A stretch of DNA of 64,000 nucleotides from Sipunculus nudus (GCA_026874595.1 CM049316.1:65021176-65085175); one strand, 5' to 3'; shown: positions 1 through 13,453, counted from the stretch's first letter. The notes: a model not told the origin generated them from the sequence alone. A program made the numbers and translations.

Positions 1-708
1 CAATAAATATTGAGGGATCACCTATTTACATTTGATCCAAGGCAAATAACCCTCAGGATAATGGATACAGGTACAATAAAATACTGTATACTCCCTGGTA
101 ACACCACAAGAACTGTTTATCTAGTGTGTTAACAATGAAATCTAAATGGATTTCATTGACTGATGAAGAAGGTCAAAGGTCAAATAGATTTAAAGGTAAG
201 TCAGCTATTGCTATTTTGAATTGACTCTTCTGCTCCCAGCATTGTTATGTGAGAAATGTGTTTTATAAGATCAGTACTATATGCATGTTGTCTGGGTGGA
301 CTTTTGTGCCAACTGGAATATTTTATTTGCACGCATAAGAACAGATAGATTAACAAATCTTATCATAGTTAGGTCCCAAGTTGAAACCCTCCCTGCCAAA
401 ATCTTCTTAGAATATTTGATTTATTTTAAATATCCAGAATGAATTACCTAAATAATAAAAAACAATATACTTGTTCCATTTTCAAAATACAAATGGAATA
501 ATGCAGTTGGAGAGATGCCCCGCCAAGCATAAATATATGTCTGGTGTTCAAATTTTGTAATAGTATAATTTGATGATTCAAATATTATCCAAATTGGAAT
601 TCTGATATATTGATTTTAAAAAAAATTAAAATTTAATTTTTTAAACAAAACTGAATGAGACATGTAGTAGTGGGAAAACAAAAACAAATTTGAGATACTG
701 TCATTTTT
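1..708. other. Intergenic, AT-rich, no supported gene
   Basis: I see no gene that can be supported here. A perfect splice-donor-like site (AAAG followed by GTAAGT, near 195-202) ends a short open stretch that begins with ATG at 134. It could be an exon of a gene lying to the left, but nothing in the 20 or so codons is recognisable. The rest is AT-rich and non-repetitive at the scale I can read. Confidence 0.5.
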
Positions 709-780
709 TATGCCCCCGCCACAAAGTGGCTGGGGCATATAGTTTTACCCATGTCCGTCCTTCCGAAATCAAACAGTTGT

Positions 781-1676
781 ACGGATTTTTTTCGCAATGC
801 CTGCAGATATTGGCCTGATTTTTGGTGTGTGGACAGATATTGACCAGTTACAGATCAAGTTGCGTTTCCTCCCGGTTGACCTACTTTTGACTGTTTTACG
901 GCTCCTTAACTTAGAAAATTTCATGAAAAATAGAAATTTTCATGACAAATACACATGTACGGACTTTTTTTCGCAATGCTTGCAGATATTGGCCTGATTT
1001 TTGGTGTGTGGGCAGATATGGACCAGTTACAGATCAAGTTTGAGTTTTGTCTTGGTTGACCTATTTTTGACTGTTTTACGGCTCCTTAACTTAGAAAATT
1101 TCATGAAAAAAAGAAATTTTCATGACAAATACACATGTACGGACCTTATTTCGCAATGCCTGCAGATATTGGCCTGATTTTTGGTGTGTGGACAGATATT
1201 GACCAGTTACAGATCAAGTTGCGTTTCCTCCCGGTTGACCTACTTTTGACTGTTTTACGGCTCCTTAACTTAGAAAATTTCATGAAAAATAGAAATTTTC
1301 ATGACAAATACACATGTACGGACTTTTTTTCGCAATGCTTGCAGATATTGGCCTGATTTTTGGTGTGTGGGCAGATATGGACCAGTTACAGATCAAGTTT
1401 GAGTTTTGTCTTGGTTGACCTATTTTTGACTGTTTTACGGCTCCTTAACTTAGAAAATTTCATGAAAAAAAGAAATTTTCATGACAAATACACATGTACG
1501 GACCTTATTTCGCAATGCCTGCAGATATTGGCCTGATTTTTGGTGTGTATGCAGATATTGACCAGTTACAGATCAAGTTCGCGTTTCGTCCCGGTTGACC
1601 TACTTTTGATTGCTTTATGGCTCCTAAACATAGAAAATTTCATGAAAAATATAAATTTTCATGACAAATGTACTTG
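781..1676 (+). repeat. ~180-bp minisatellite with A-B dimer order
   Basis: Five units start at about 781, 959, 1139, 1318 and 1498, with a period of 178-180 bp. Units 1 and 3 match apart from their first few bases, and units 2 and 4 match each other, while neighbours differ at fixed positions (for example tgtggacag against tgtgggcag). The array has therefore been duplicated as a ~360-bp dimer. Unit 5 is more diverged. Each unit contains the inverted motif AATTTCATGAAA...AAATTTTCATGA. Diverged copies of the same unit form the core of the element at 21092-21945. Confidence 0.85.
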
Positions 1677-1684
1677 TACAGCCG

Positions 1685-2175
1685 TTTTTAGCCCTCAGCT
1701 CATAGGCTGATGGGCTATTGTCGTCACCCAAGCTGTCCGTCTATCCGTCCATCTGTCTTTCGGGTGTCCGTCCGTCCATCCGTCTGTTCCGCGTCTGTTA
1801 ACTTTTACCTTGTGAGCGGGACATCTCCTAAAGGATTCACCGTTGGAATTTTATTTCATCAGTGAAGATGTATATCAATTAAATTTTGGTCAAGTTGGAA
1901 GATGGGTGACCTTGACCCATTTTTCTACATTTTAGAGCTGATTATATAAAAACACTCAGAAGCTTATATCTCAGGAACCATTGTGTGGATTTTCACAAAA
2001 CTTACTATGATCATTGGGACTGATGGTCTGTACGTGCTGCACAATTTTGGTGGCGTCACCTGCAATTGCTGATTTTTTATTGAAATTTTATCGGATTTTT
2101 CAATTTTGGCCTTTGTGCAGGATATCTCCAAAGGTATTCAACTAAGGAACTTCATTACTTCAGTGCTTTTGCATC
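1685..2175 (+). repeat. Internal segment starting like another Helitron-like end
   Basis: The segment opens with a hairpin-forming stretch (AGCCCTCAGC...GCTGATGGGCT), then a run of GTCCGTC-type repeats (about 1735-1790). This is the same style as the left ends at 9215, 35188 and 62439. It may be the left end of a further element nested in family A, or a native part of A. No matching right end was found. Confidence 0.4.
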
Positions 2176-3141
2176 ATATTTACAAAATCTTGGTCAGGTT
2201 CAAAGATGGGTGGTCTTGACCTACTTTTCAAGGTCACAGAGAAAAAAAACTTAGGGGGATATTTCTCAGGAAGCATTTGGTGGATTGTTATAAAACATGG
2301 TACATACCTCTCCAATTTAAATTTTAGCGGATTACCAGCTTTTGCTAATATTCTAGTTTCGCAATGCAATGCTTACAGATACTGGTCCAATGTTTGGTCT
2401 GTGGGCTCATAATGACCACTTTACAGGTCGAGTTCGCGTTTCGTCCCAGTTAACCTATTTTTGACCATATGACAGATCCTGAACATAGAAAATTTCATGA
2501 AAGACAGAAATTTTTATGAAAAATGCACATGTATGGACTTTTTTTTCACAATGCCTGCATACTGGCCTGATTTTTGGTGTGTTCCTTGATAATGACCCAT
2601 AACAGATCGAGTTTGCGTTTTGCCCTTCTTGACCTACTTTTGACCATACAACATATTTACAAAATCTTGTTCAGGTTCAAAGATGGGTGGTCTTGACCTA
2701 CTTTTCAAGGTCACAGAGCTTAGTATAGAAAAAAAAACCTAGGGGGATATTTCTCAGGAAGCATTTGGTGGATTGTTATAAAACATGGTACATACCTCTC
2801 CAATTTAAATTTATAACAGATTACCAGCTTTTGCTAATATTCTAGTTTCGCCATGCAATGCTTACAGATACTGGTCCAATGTTTGGTCTGTGGGCGCATA
2901 ATGACCACTTACAGGTCGAGTTCGCTTTTCATCCCAGTTAACCTATTTTTGACCATATGACAGATCCTGAACATAGAAAATTTCATGAAAGACAGAAATT
3001 TTTATGAAAAATGCACATGTATGGACTTTTTTTCACAATGCCTGCATACTGGCCTGATTTTTGGTGTGTTCCTTGATAATGACCCGTTACAGATCGAGTT
3101 TGCATTTTGCCTTTCTTGACCTACTTTTGACCATACAACAC
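2176..3141 (+). repeat. Two-copy tandem duplication, ~477 bp unit
   Basis: The stretch from ATATTTACAAAATCTTG at 2176 is repeated from 2653 with few changes, including the 'gatgggtggtcttgacctac' segment and the two minisatellite-like units after it. The second copy runs into the right end of the host element. This is duplication inside the element, not genes. Confidence 0.8.
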
Positions 3142-3231
3142 CTCCTGAACTTAAAAAATTTTTACAAAATTTAACAAATGTTTCTAATTTGCCCCAGGCG
3201 GGGGCATTCGTGTCGTACCGACACATCTAGT

Positions 3232-4950
3232 TTAATATTAGCCTATTAAAAATTAGGCTTCCTGTCAATGGGTGTTTAAAACCACACATAAAAAAAATAT
3301 TTAAATATTATATGAAAGGGAATGTAAATTTCATGAATTCAAATACCATCAGCAAAACACTGTACTGGGTTTTAAACTTCTTTTTATGTGTAATAATAAT
3401 TTTGAATGACTTGTTTTTTATTTAAGGATGTTTGCATTGGGGTGCTATCCTAAATAAAAAGTACTTTTCCACTGGTAATAGTAGCCGTGAGAACCCGACT
3501 CAGTAGGCAATCGGATAATTGGCCTGGTAAGCCTACTCGAGTCATGATACAAGTAATATCAAGGAATGTATCGCAGTGGTCTTGCATCAGGTTGCCTTCA
3601 TATTGTGGTAAATGGCCCATAATCTCAATATTATGCTAAGAATGATGAATTAACACAATAGTATACCTGTGTCAGTTCACAACACAAACTGAAACACCCG
3701 TCTCCATGGACACTGGTCATTTCCTGTATTGCCTGCAAGCTGCCTGCGTCCTGTAACCCGTGCGAGCCATACTTGTGTTCATGCGGTCATAAATTCAACA
3801 AACAAGCCGAGAGTTATACCAATGTGCTGGGTTAAAATGGAACTATTCCTACTCATGTTTTGAAATATTAGAAAGTACACAAAAAATGCTACTGGTTGGT
3901 CTGGTTTATGTTGATTGACAGTGTACCTGTAGGCCATGAAGCGGTGTCAGAAATGACAAAAATATTCGCATCTGCATAAGGCCTTATAATGCATTCCTCA
4001 GACTTAGATGTAAAGACACTCTGGCGCCAGTAATCTGGTCGTAATGCCAGAGGGTCGATATGACGCTATTGTAATAGCCACTATATATTTGGCAAAACAC
4101 TGTAATAACTGGGTTTAAAATTTCTTTTCATGTGTAATAACAATTTTGAATGACTTGTTTTTAATTTAAGGATGTTTGCCTTTGGGTGCTCTCTTAGGGG
4201 GACATAATCAGGAGCAATATTATGCCTGTTATTTTACACTATCAATTCAGTTTTGCTTTAAACAAAAGTTTTCTAGCAAAACCATCCCAGCACACAGTCT
4301 CAGCACCTTGCAAATGGCTGTTTAACACCTTGTTATGGCTCTGCGTGTTGGTAAACACAGTCACGTGTGTCTTTTTACCATAACTAGGCCGCCTGACTGG
4401 AGGTGCGATTGTGAGCCGCAACACGCAATATTTCAGCCCATGAGAACATTATTCCAGTGTATTTCCTGATTGACACGTGTTGTGGCCGGGCGATACACGC
4501 GCTGAGTTTATGTTTACACCTGTGATTGCGCCCAATTCACTGTTTTTAAAACTTGTTTACAGGAGTAAGCAAATGGTTTCAGGGCAATATTTTGGCAGGT
4601 ACAGATTTATTTGAAAGGGAAGAAACTATTTCTCATGTTAAATGAACATGCTTTATAGTTGATTGGGCCCCTTTAATTAAAAAGTACTTTTCCACTGATA
4701 ATAGCCACTATATGTGGCAATACTGTCTTATGTTCAGGAGCCCTTTAAACATGGCTGATGTGACCAGGACATCATTTATTCAGGTTGAGCATCCCAGGTA
4801 CAGAGACAACATTAAAGTTTAACAGTAACAGGGGAAGCTTTCGACAGGGATGCTGGTTATACATAATGTAACCAGATGGATGGATTGTGTGTATACAGGC
4901 ATAGGAATAGGTTAGGTATGTAGGGTCTGTAAAATGGGATTTTTAAATGT
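3232..4950. repeat. Intergenic with a ~735-bp-spaced duplication
   Basis: A ~140-bp stretch at 3350-3490 recurs at about 4085-4215 in the same order: 'caaaacactgta', then 'tgaatgacttgttttt', then 'aaggatgtttgc'. Its tail ('aaaagtacttttccactg') recurs again near 4680-4710. A hairpin with arms around GACTCAGTAGGC / GCCTACTCGAGTC lies at 3496-3542. No gene is supported. Confidence 0.55.
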
Positions 4951-4989
4951 ACCAAGTGTGAGAAGATTTGTTTTCACATGCAGGCAATC

Positions 4990-5935
4990 AGTCTGTAAAA
5001 CCATCATAAAATCTTGGGTAATACTTGAAAAAATAAATAATGCAAAACTCTTTTGGTGGTGTCATCTATGTTGACCTACTTTCTGCAGGCTAAAATGATC
5101 TTTTCCTCTTTTTCCAATATATATCATAAAGTATTAACATTTTGGCTTTCATATTTTAGTCAATAGTTACTTAGAGGAAGGGGCATAAGATATATATAAA
5201 TTCAGCCAAATCTTTTTTAAGATGTTTTCTTCACGCAAGTTCAAATATTGTCAATCAAAAAATTTTGCAATTTTACATTATGCTATGTGTTTTACCAAAT
5301 ATCTGAGGAACTGCTGCAGCCTTCAGCACTTTACAGGAAGATTGAGAATGTTGCTGCTATATTTGATTTTGACCTGCAGGTGCGACACCTTAAATTTTGC
5401 ATACTGTAATAGTCTTTTCTGCATTTTCCAAGATATGTCATAAAGTATTGATATATTGGCATTCATATCAAAGTAAACATTTCCTTAAAGGAAGGGGCAT
5501 AAAATAAGTGTAAATCCAGTCAAATTAATTTCAAGATGGTGTCTTTATGAAAGTTCAAATTTTGTTGACCACAAAATATGACAATTTTTTTGTGTTTGCA
5601 TACATGATGTAATGTCTGTCACCAAATATCTCAGGAACTACTACAGCCTTCAGCACCAGTTTTTATAAATATTGAGCATGTGCCTGCCATTTGATTTTGA
5701 CCTGCAGGTGGTGCTACCTGCTTTGACCTACTTTCTGCAGACTGTAATGGTCCTTTCCAAAGATATGTCATAAAGTATTAATATTTTACCTTTCTTATCA
5801 AAGTAACACAATTCCTAAGAGGAAGGGGAACATAGTAAGTATAAATTCAGCCAAATTATTTTGAAGATTGCATCTTTACAGTACTTCTAATATTGTCTTC
5901 TGATTAATCTATGTTCCATTCATCCTTTTCTGTAA
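4990..5935 (+). repeat. Degenerate tandem repeat, ~310-bp units
   Basis: Three diverged units carry the same landmarks: 'tgacctactttctgcag', a 'catAAAGTATT' block, 'gaggaaggggcataa', and 'attcagccaaat'. Units begin near 5060, 5370 and 5710. The frame is broken throughout, so this is not coding. It sits directly left of the short hairpin-ended element at 5943-6097 and may be the minisatellite core of that family. Confidence 0.6.
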
Positions 5936-5942
5936 CATTTAT

Positions 5943-6097
5943 AGTTTGTTCACTCTGTAAACTCAATTATGAAATGGCAGAGTGATCACTGGGAAATGCT
6001 TGCATGGTATTTTTACATTTACTTTTTTATTTCCTAATCAGCCATCATCATGCAAAGTAATTCACAGAGTGAACATAAGACCCTGTGGTCTCTTGTT
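5943..6097 (+). mobile_element. Candidate short Helitron-like end pair, family J
   Basis: TTTGTTCACTCTGTAA on the left mirrors TTCACAGAGTGAAC on the right. The right copy is followed by the hairpin AGACC-CTGT-GGTCT and then CTTGTTTT. This is the same end layout as families A-D. The boundaries are uncertain: the tandem block before it could belong to the same element. Confidence 0.45.
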
Positions 6098-9000
6098 TTA
6101 AAATTCTCGGTCCATGCCACATTGTAGTAAACAACTCCACAGCATCCAGGAAGATGGAGACAGAAGCAGTACCATGGCTGGTGTGAAACTGGGCTGTCAG
6201 GCCTTCATGTGCTGAGCTGATCGTGCTGTTAGCCTCTGTTTTCTAAGGTTTCCAAGCCTTGTCTGCTTCTCTTATTGATCAGACCTTCCCATAAGCAGCG
6301 ACTGGTTGCCTGCATGCAGGCATGGCGGCTATTGGTGTGTAGAGCTTATTTGATGTGTGAGTATTGATTATTTGCCAGTGTAATGTCTGGCCCCTAGTGG
6401 AGCACTTGTTCATGGCCAGCACTCTATGTATAGCATGGAACAGTTACATTAAGGCACCAAGATTATATGCTACAAGACTTGCTACAGCAGCCTAGCTACA
6501 CTGAGAGGTGAGTAAATTATTGCTGCTTCTTTAGGACATGGTCTACCATTAACATGTGGTTGAGATGAGATAGGCCTCACAGTACTGCCAGGCTCATTCA
6601 GTGTTAGATGTGGTGGGATAACCATCATTGGTAGATGGATGTATTGTTGTCCAGCGGGTGTCAAAACCAACTGGACACGGGTTATTGTTCAAGCTGCATT
6701 TGGTGTTCTAGCTGTGTTGTCAGCCAGCTCTATATAATGAGCTACTGCTGCTTGTATGCAGGACTGCCGCTCTCGCTTTATTTTTTCTGTTAGTCCCAGG
6801 AAACATGTACCTTTAGATATGTGATGTGTGTGTTTGGATTTTGTGTGATTTCTGTATGTAGTGTTGATTATTGTATGTGGAAGCCTTGTCAAATATGAAG
6901 GAAATATATATTTTGTTCAGTAGCAGGCTTATTCAATTACACCATAAAGGTTATATATATAAGTAATTTTTCTTTCTGAATTAATTAATATATTGAATCC
7001 ATACATGAGAGAGTATTATTTTGCTGTTAGATAATCGCGTAATTGTCTAATTTGCCTTCTTGAATTACCTAATGATAAGCTTTAGTGTATTTTTTATGGA
7101 AAATTATCAGGGAAAAAACAGGTGGACAGGGGTGATGGAATGGAGTACAGGTTAAGCAAGCACTGAGATCATAATCAAACCTTCACACCTTCTATTTAGA
7201 GTCAGAAGCCTATTATTGGTTCAGAATACCAATATCTCATGGCCATGAGAGTATCTGGTAACAGTAACTGTGGTTTAATTAGAATTGTATGTGACAGTCA
7301 ATCCCCATTAGGGGCTAATTAGCAGACTTATTTGTTGACTTTGGTCTTGGTTTGGTATGCTATATGTTACATGGTTGAAATACTTAGGAAACCAGAGGTA
7401 CATTAAATAACAGATGCAAAGTCAGTGCTTTAAATTGCATTTTATAACAGACCTGTGTTAATCTGAAATATGGTTAAACTGGAGAACTGTTCATATTGAT
7501 TATAAAATTTTGTATTGAATTAAAAAAGATTAAAAGTCTATTCATAAGAAAATAGAAAAATATCTGTTAATGTTTAATTAGCATATTTTAATTCTGCCTC
7601 GGACAGATTTTGCTTGATGCTAGTCGATGGTTCAGACTTTGAATTTTTTTTCTTTTGCCCAGATAACCATACTCACAGAGCATTGGGTCCTTGTGCCCTT
7701 ACTAACTCACAGAATACAAGATTGACAAATGACAATCATGTTCTCAGCTGTAATTTTATTTTGCTAAAAAAATGGGAGCATATTCTGTTAAAATATTCCA
7801 AACACACCTACCAAGAAAAATATGTAATGTCTAAATGAAAAAGAAATGTTAAAAAATTTAATTTAAACTGTATGTTTTACTAGGATTTTTCTAAGAAATC
7901 CTGCCTCTTTGGTGCTAAATTGTGGTGCAATTTTCTGGTTTAAGTCCTTCGTTCATGGGGTCTCACAAGTTCTTTAGGCTTTGTAAGAAATTAAAAGTTG
8001 AAATATATTTTGAAATTTTCATAAATGTAACCATGTATCATATAAGTATAACAAATACATTTTGATCTAGAATGTAGCCAAAGACAAGATGATTCACAAG
8101 GTTTCTGAAAGACTCAGGCCTAGCTATTCTGATGTGTGATGTCTGTTGAATAAAGATAATCCATTTGATCTTTAAATTTAATAAAAGACCTATCCCACTG
8201 TACACAAGCTTTTGATTTTGTTTATATTTGCATGTTTATAACATGTGGGGGGCCTGCCAATATGGCCACCAGTTGTAATCAAATCACATTCTGGCAGTAT
8301 ATCAGAAGAACCGTAGTTCTGCAAATGGCATATTGCGACTAGTAACCTCATAACTATTCTCATTTGCAGTCAATTACTTTCCATTACATGTTTGTTAACA
8401 TAGATGCATGTACTGTGTTTACTAACAGTACATCCTATAAATTCTACAAAAAATTCAGGTGAATAGCTGGCTTTAATTGAGAAATTTCTGCATTTTCTAA
8501 TAGCTAATGTTTTTTTGAAAGCTCAGTCATGGTACACCTATATATTAGCATTTACAAATCTTTGCTTGAACATGATACTTATGGTAATCAATTGAACCCC
8601 TCAGCAGCCAGACTCCTTAACTCTGGGCATGGCAATTACTGCTAAGTATCTTCCTGGCTAGCAGCAATTATGGAATAAAATGAGCCACTGAGTACAAGTA
8701 GTTGCATGTACCAATTACCTCCATACAGTGTAATTAAGTGTCTTCCTATCAGTCCATTCAGCACAGGCATATCATTTACACAAATTACTGGCTGTTAATT
8801 ACCTGAGGTGTCCTGATGGTTGTACCTGATTTACAGTACCACCTCCATATACCTGTAGATGGGATGCTATTTTTTATACCAGAGACAACACTGTAATTAG
8901 AAATTGTGTTTCTACCTGTGAGAATACTGGGTCAAAGTTCCAGGACAGTACATAGCTGCCTCTGTGCCTGAGAGAGCTATTTTTTTTCATTTTGATTTGA

Positions 9001-9214
9001 TTGTAAGACTGTTTGAGTATTAATATGTAGAAATAGTAAATAAGTTTTCAGAGAATTATTTGTGGAACATTTTGGAATCACTGGGCTTGATATAAAAAAA
9101 GAACCTGATAGCTTTAATTTGTTGATTTTGGTCCAGCATATTCTATTCCTCTCTGCTGATTGCATGTCTCTATTTTGATCCTGATGTCCTGTACTTTTTA
9201 TAGATTTATTTTTA
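6098..9214. other. Intergenic, nothing identified
   Basis: About 3.1 kb of AT-rich, apparently single-copy DNA. The longest open stretches are under 80 codons and show no motif, splice context or codon pattern of a gene. I see no RNA gene. Confidence 0.5.
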
Positions 9215-12200
9215 GCGAACCTGTGAGCTTATGCGATGGTGTGGCGTCGGCAGTTGTCCATCGTCCGTCGTCTGTACGTTAACCCATACTATCTTGAAAA
9301 TGGCAGGAGGTAGCATCACGAAATTTTATGCAAAAAATAGTCATCCAAAAAACTATATCGGATTTTGCTTATTTTTTGGCTGACTGCATTTTCTTAGATT
9401 TTATAGGGAAAGGCTAAAAAAGCTTTAAAAATCTTCTTCTCCGAAACTGTTCAGCCAAATTTTCCAATATTTCACAGAAATGATTCCTCGGATAATCTTT
9501 CTCAAGTTTGTTCAAATGGTTTAAGTTTGGTGTTTTTTGTCCGAGTTAGAGGAAGTTGAACTTAGTCATCTGTCCATAAAAGCATACTAAATTTACAATC
9601 TCAGAAACGACTGGAGCTGTCATCACCAAATTATATGCCAATGTTGTTCACATGAGACATATCTAAAATTGAGGTATTGGTGGTGCCACCTGCATCGGCC
9701 TTTTTTGTACGGGGGTCATCAGTGCCGGTATCATACTGACGGCTACAAAAAACTTCTTTTCTGAAACCAAATGGCCAAATAGTTTAATATCGCACAGAAA
9801 TGGTCCTAGGGTAGTACTTTCTGAAGTTTGTTCAAATGGTCTCAGTTCAATGACTTTTGGCTGAGTTATGGGAAGCTGAATTTAGTCATATGCTGTAACA
9901 GCCCATTTTAGCTCAGTGGCTACAAAGATCTTCTCCTCAAAAACCACTGAGCCGAATATTTAAATCTCACACATTAATTATCCTTAGATGTTGATTATTC
10001 AAGTTTTTTCAAACGGTTTTGGTTCAATGATTTTTGGCTGAGTTATGGGAAGCTTAACTTAGCCATTTTGCTGTATTAATTTCCCATATGAATTATAAAT
10101 CTGTAAAAATATTTTTGACTGACCCTACTGAGGCCAATTTGTTTAATATTTTACAAGAATAATCCCCTGAATAATTCTTATAATAATTGTCTTTTATGGT
10201 TCCAAAGAATGAATTTTGGCTGAATTATAAAGATTAAATTGAGTCATTTTACCATATATGTTAGCTGTGTGAAGCAGATACATCTAGACTGGCACCAGTT
10301 TATCAGCATTTATTACATCATGCCTCTAGACATTTAGATTTCAGATTATCTATGGTTAATATTGACAAGAATGTTTTTTAAAAGCTTTTAAAAAATGTAG
10401 ATTTATGATTTTTAGATATTCCTTATGCCAGGCAATGTTTACAATCACAGGTATACAGCTCTCTGTGGGTATATAAAGACGGCTGTACATGGATTATTAA
10501 TAATTGGTATCCATAGTCAAATTAATTCAAGATTTTGTCATCAGTGAGATGTATCTTTGTTACAATTTTGCATTCAATATGCATCTGTATTAATTTTTAG
10601 TTAACCTGTGAGCTAATGCGATGGTGTGACAGCCTTTGTCTTCTGTACGTTAACCCATACTTTTTTGATAATTGATTGGAGCTAGCATCATGAAATTTAA
10701 TGCAAAAAATTAGCCATCTGAAAATTTCCTAAATTTTATAGAGAAAAAGCTTAAAAAACCTTTAAAAATCTTCTCCTCTGAAACAATCAAGCCAAATTGT
10801 TCAATATTTCACAGAAATAATCTTTTATACCATCTCCCTCAATTTTGTTCCAATTGTTCAAGTTTGGTGAATTTTGGCCGAGTTACAGGAAATGAACTTA
10901 GTCATCTGTCCAAAAAAGCATACTAAAATGACAGTCTCAGAAACGGCCAGAGCTATCATCACCAAATTTTTGCCAGTGTTGGTCACATGAGTCATATATG
11001 AAATTCAGGTATTGGTGGCGCCACCTGAAATGACCTTTTTTTGAACGGGGGTCATTGGTCATCTGTACATTAATCCATAATTTCTCAGGAATAGCAGGAG
11101 CTACCATTCCCAGATTTTATGCAATAATCTGTCACATATCAAATTTTGTGGGATTCAGCTTATTTTTTTGCTATCTGCATTTACTTAGATTTTATAGGGA
11201 AAAAGCTTCTTGTAGACGGTCCAGCCAAATTGTTCAATATTTTACATAAATGATCCCAGAGGCAAGCCCTCTCAAGTTTGTTCAAATGGTTTGCATTCGA
11301 TGAATTTTAGTGGAGTTACACAAATTTGAACAGTCATTTGGCCAAGTAAGCATTCTGACATAGTACTCTCAGAAATGACAGAAGCTAGCATAACCAGGTA
11401 TTGTGCAAATGTTGGTCACATGACTCATATTTGAAAATGCAGATTTTGTGGTGCCACCTACATTGACCTGTTTTTTATGGACAAAAAACCTCCTGATATT
11501 AGCCTCTTTCAGCTTAATGATGAAACTGTCAAGTTGAATTATACTAGGACATGGTTCTTTCAATCATATCAGAATATACTGAGTTTGTTGATTTTTGGTT
11601 GAGTTGTGAAAAGCTGTAGTTGGTCTTATGGCCATTATTATGTCTTTTTCAAACTGAGGACTGCAGTAGTGTTCTTCTACAAAATTATTATTTCAATTAT
11701 ATCTTCTGTAACTTTGCACAAAAATTATTCTTAGGTGGCCTTTGTTCAAGTTTACTAGAATAATTTTTGGCAGAACTATTGGACCTTTAACAATGAAAGT
11801 ACTGCATCTTTTATTATTCTAGATATTTTGATAAAAAGTTTATGAATATGTCGGCTTGAAAAAAAAAATTTTAGCCGAAGTCTTCCATTATGTGTAAACA
11901 GATATACCAACAAGCCAAGATTGAATCCGTATCTTTAAATAGGTTCAGAAACTGCCAACTGATTCAGATTTGGGAACAGATCAAGAGTTCATTCAGTGCA
12001 GCCAGATATAGGTCAAGAGTTCAATCAGTGCAGCCAAGCACATGGCATGTGATCACCTCATGGGTGACATGTGAACACCTCATGGGCACCATGTGATCAC
12101 TTCATGGGTGTCAAGCCCCTCAGGGCAGGGCCCCTGCATGAGCTTATGCAATGGTGTGGCTACTATTTCAGATTTGGCAACAAGCTAGAGGTCAGTCTGG

Positions 12201-12931
12201 ATCTATTTATAGCTTTGGCATACTGCCAACTGTATCAGATTAGGCAACAGGTCAAGAGTTCACTCAGTGCAGCCAGGTATGGGTCAGGAGTTTACTCAGT
12301 GCAGGAGCTGCATTCTATTTATAGCTTTGGCAGACTGCCAACTGTGTCAGATTATGCAACAGGTCAAGAGTTCACTCAGTGCAGCCAGGTACAGATCAAA
12401 AGTTCACTCAGTCTAGCCAGGTGCAGGTCATGAGTTCACTCAGTGCAGTAGCCTGAGCAAGCAATTTGTCACAGTTCACTCGGGGCAAAAGCCTTTCTCA
12501 GCTAAGCCTGGTCAGCCCCATGCATCAGACTCAGGGTAAGTTTGATGTATTGGCCTAATATTTCGACCTGTCTATGTGTCTTTGATGGCTCTCTCGCTCA
12601 CAAGACAGGTGTTGCCACCTACCATGACTTTTGCACAGTGTGTGTCCCTGCGTTTTTCTCAGGAGGGGTTTGATATATCAGTCTGAAATTGGGCATATGT
12701 ATAGATCTCTGATAGCTTCATTGTATACAAGACTGGTGGTGCCAGGTACAATTTTTTTAGTGATCTGTGCACCCATGCTAGAATTTCAGCAGAGTTTGTG
12801 TAATTGTTTCTTATTCAAATTGTTTAGTACTTGCATTGTTCATATACATGAAAAGTAATGGTCCAGCATTGAAGCATTATACCTGGTGTATTTCCCAATG
12901 CACAGGTTCGCATTAGGCCTGTAGGCCTTGT
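9215..12931 (+). mobile_element. Helitron-like non-autonomous element, family B
   Basis: The left end GCGAACCTGTG (after a TTTTTA flank) mirrors CACAGGTTCGC at 12901-12911. It is followed by the hairpin AGGCCT-GT-AGGCCT and CTTGT. A reverse-oriented homologue with the same two ends lies at 37731-41002; the first ~1.4 kb match closely through single-copy-looking sequence. At 10600 a second left end (TTAACCTGTGAGC...) starts a partial repeat of the first 1.2 kb, so this copy is internally duplicated or has a copy inside it. The interior is a minisatellite plus degenerate repeat with no enzyme-like frame. Confidence 0.75.
11985..12445 (+). repeat. Minisatellite inside family B element
   Basis: Several copies of a ~35-bp motif built on 'GTCAAGAGTTCACTCAGTGC' plus 'AGCCAGGTA' alternate with a longer 'tctatttatagctttggca' block. 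A diverged array of the same motifs lies in reverse orientation at about 39150-39420. The 120-codon frame across this array is a by-product of the repeat. Confidence 0.75.
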
Positions 12932-12941
12932 TTTTCTTTTA

Positions 12942-12965
12942 TATATATATATATATATATATATT
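12942..12965. repeat. (TA)n microsatellite
   Basis: A dinucleotide TA run starting about ten bases after the right end of the family B element. Confidence 0.9.
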
Positions 12966-13453
12966 AGGGGTTGACTTAGGGTAGAATAATTCTGAACTAC
13001 CAGGCTGAAAATAGTACGCCGCGCCATAAACCAATCATTTAAGATAATCTATAAACTATACATATTTTTATAAACTGTGAAGAATTTACACCCTCAAAAG
13101 GAGCATTCAAATAATAATTTTAACCTGAGTGAAAAAAAAGGGAAAAAAAAAACGTTATTCCATGCCTCAGAACATTAAAAATAAGGTTATGGTTCTCAGG
13201 CACTGCCCACATCAGTTTTAACCCCCAACATCAAAAATTTTTATTTGATTTTCATCTTTCAAGAAGATAGTTTTCCAATGTTATGTAGTGCTTTAACCTG
13301 TTTAGCAAGAACTGTTATTATTTTACTTTTCCTTAATCAAATGACATTTTTATCGAAACATACAAAAAAAAGGTAAAAAAAATTCCGCCCTCACTGATTT
13401 TTTTTTTCTGGTGCAGCTTATTTGGATTTATATATGGCCAGTAGTGACAAAAT

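Larger units (their letters stand above)
709..3231 (+). mobile_element. Helitron-like non-autonomous element, family A, long copy
   Basis: The left end TATGCCCCCGCC and the right-hand GGCGGGGGCAT are inverted copies of each other. The right copy is followed by a perfect hairpin (GTGTCG-TAC-CGACAC), then ATCTAGT. The same ends bound the copy at 21092-21945, where insertion into another repeat defines them. The interior is made of tandem arrays (781-1676 and 2176-3141) with no transposase-like reading frame, so it must be non-autonomous. The layout matches the HINE/Helentron-associated elements known from bivalves (inverted repeats near the ends, 3' hairpin, insertion between Ts, variable minisatellite core). 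The short ORFs in it are repeat by-products. The class is inferred from structure, not from a search. Confidence 0.75.

Noticed and set aside
797-1356. Two identical short proteins in tandem
   Set aside because: They are the same frame of a duplicated ~360-bp minisatellite dimer in a non-coding element; no start context or stop conservation in other copies.
12071-12433. 120-codon plus-strand frame
   Set aside because: It spans the 'CAAGAGTTCACTCAGTGC' minisatellite of family B and contains no unique domain.
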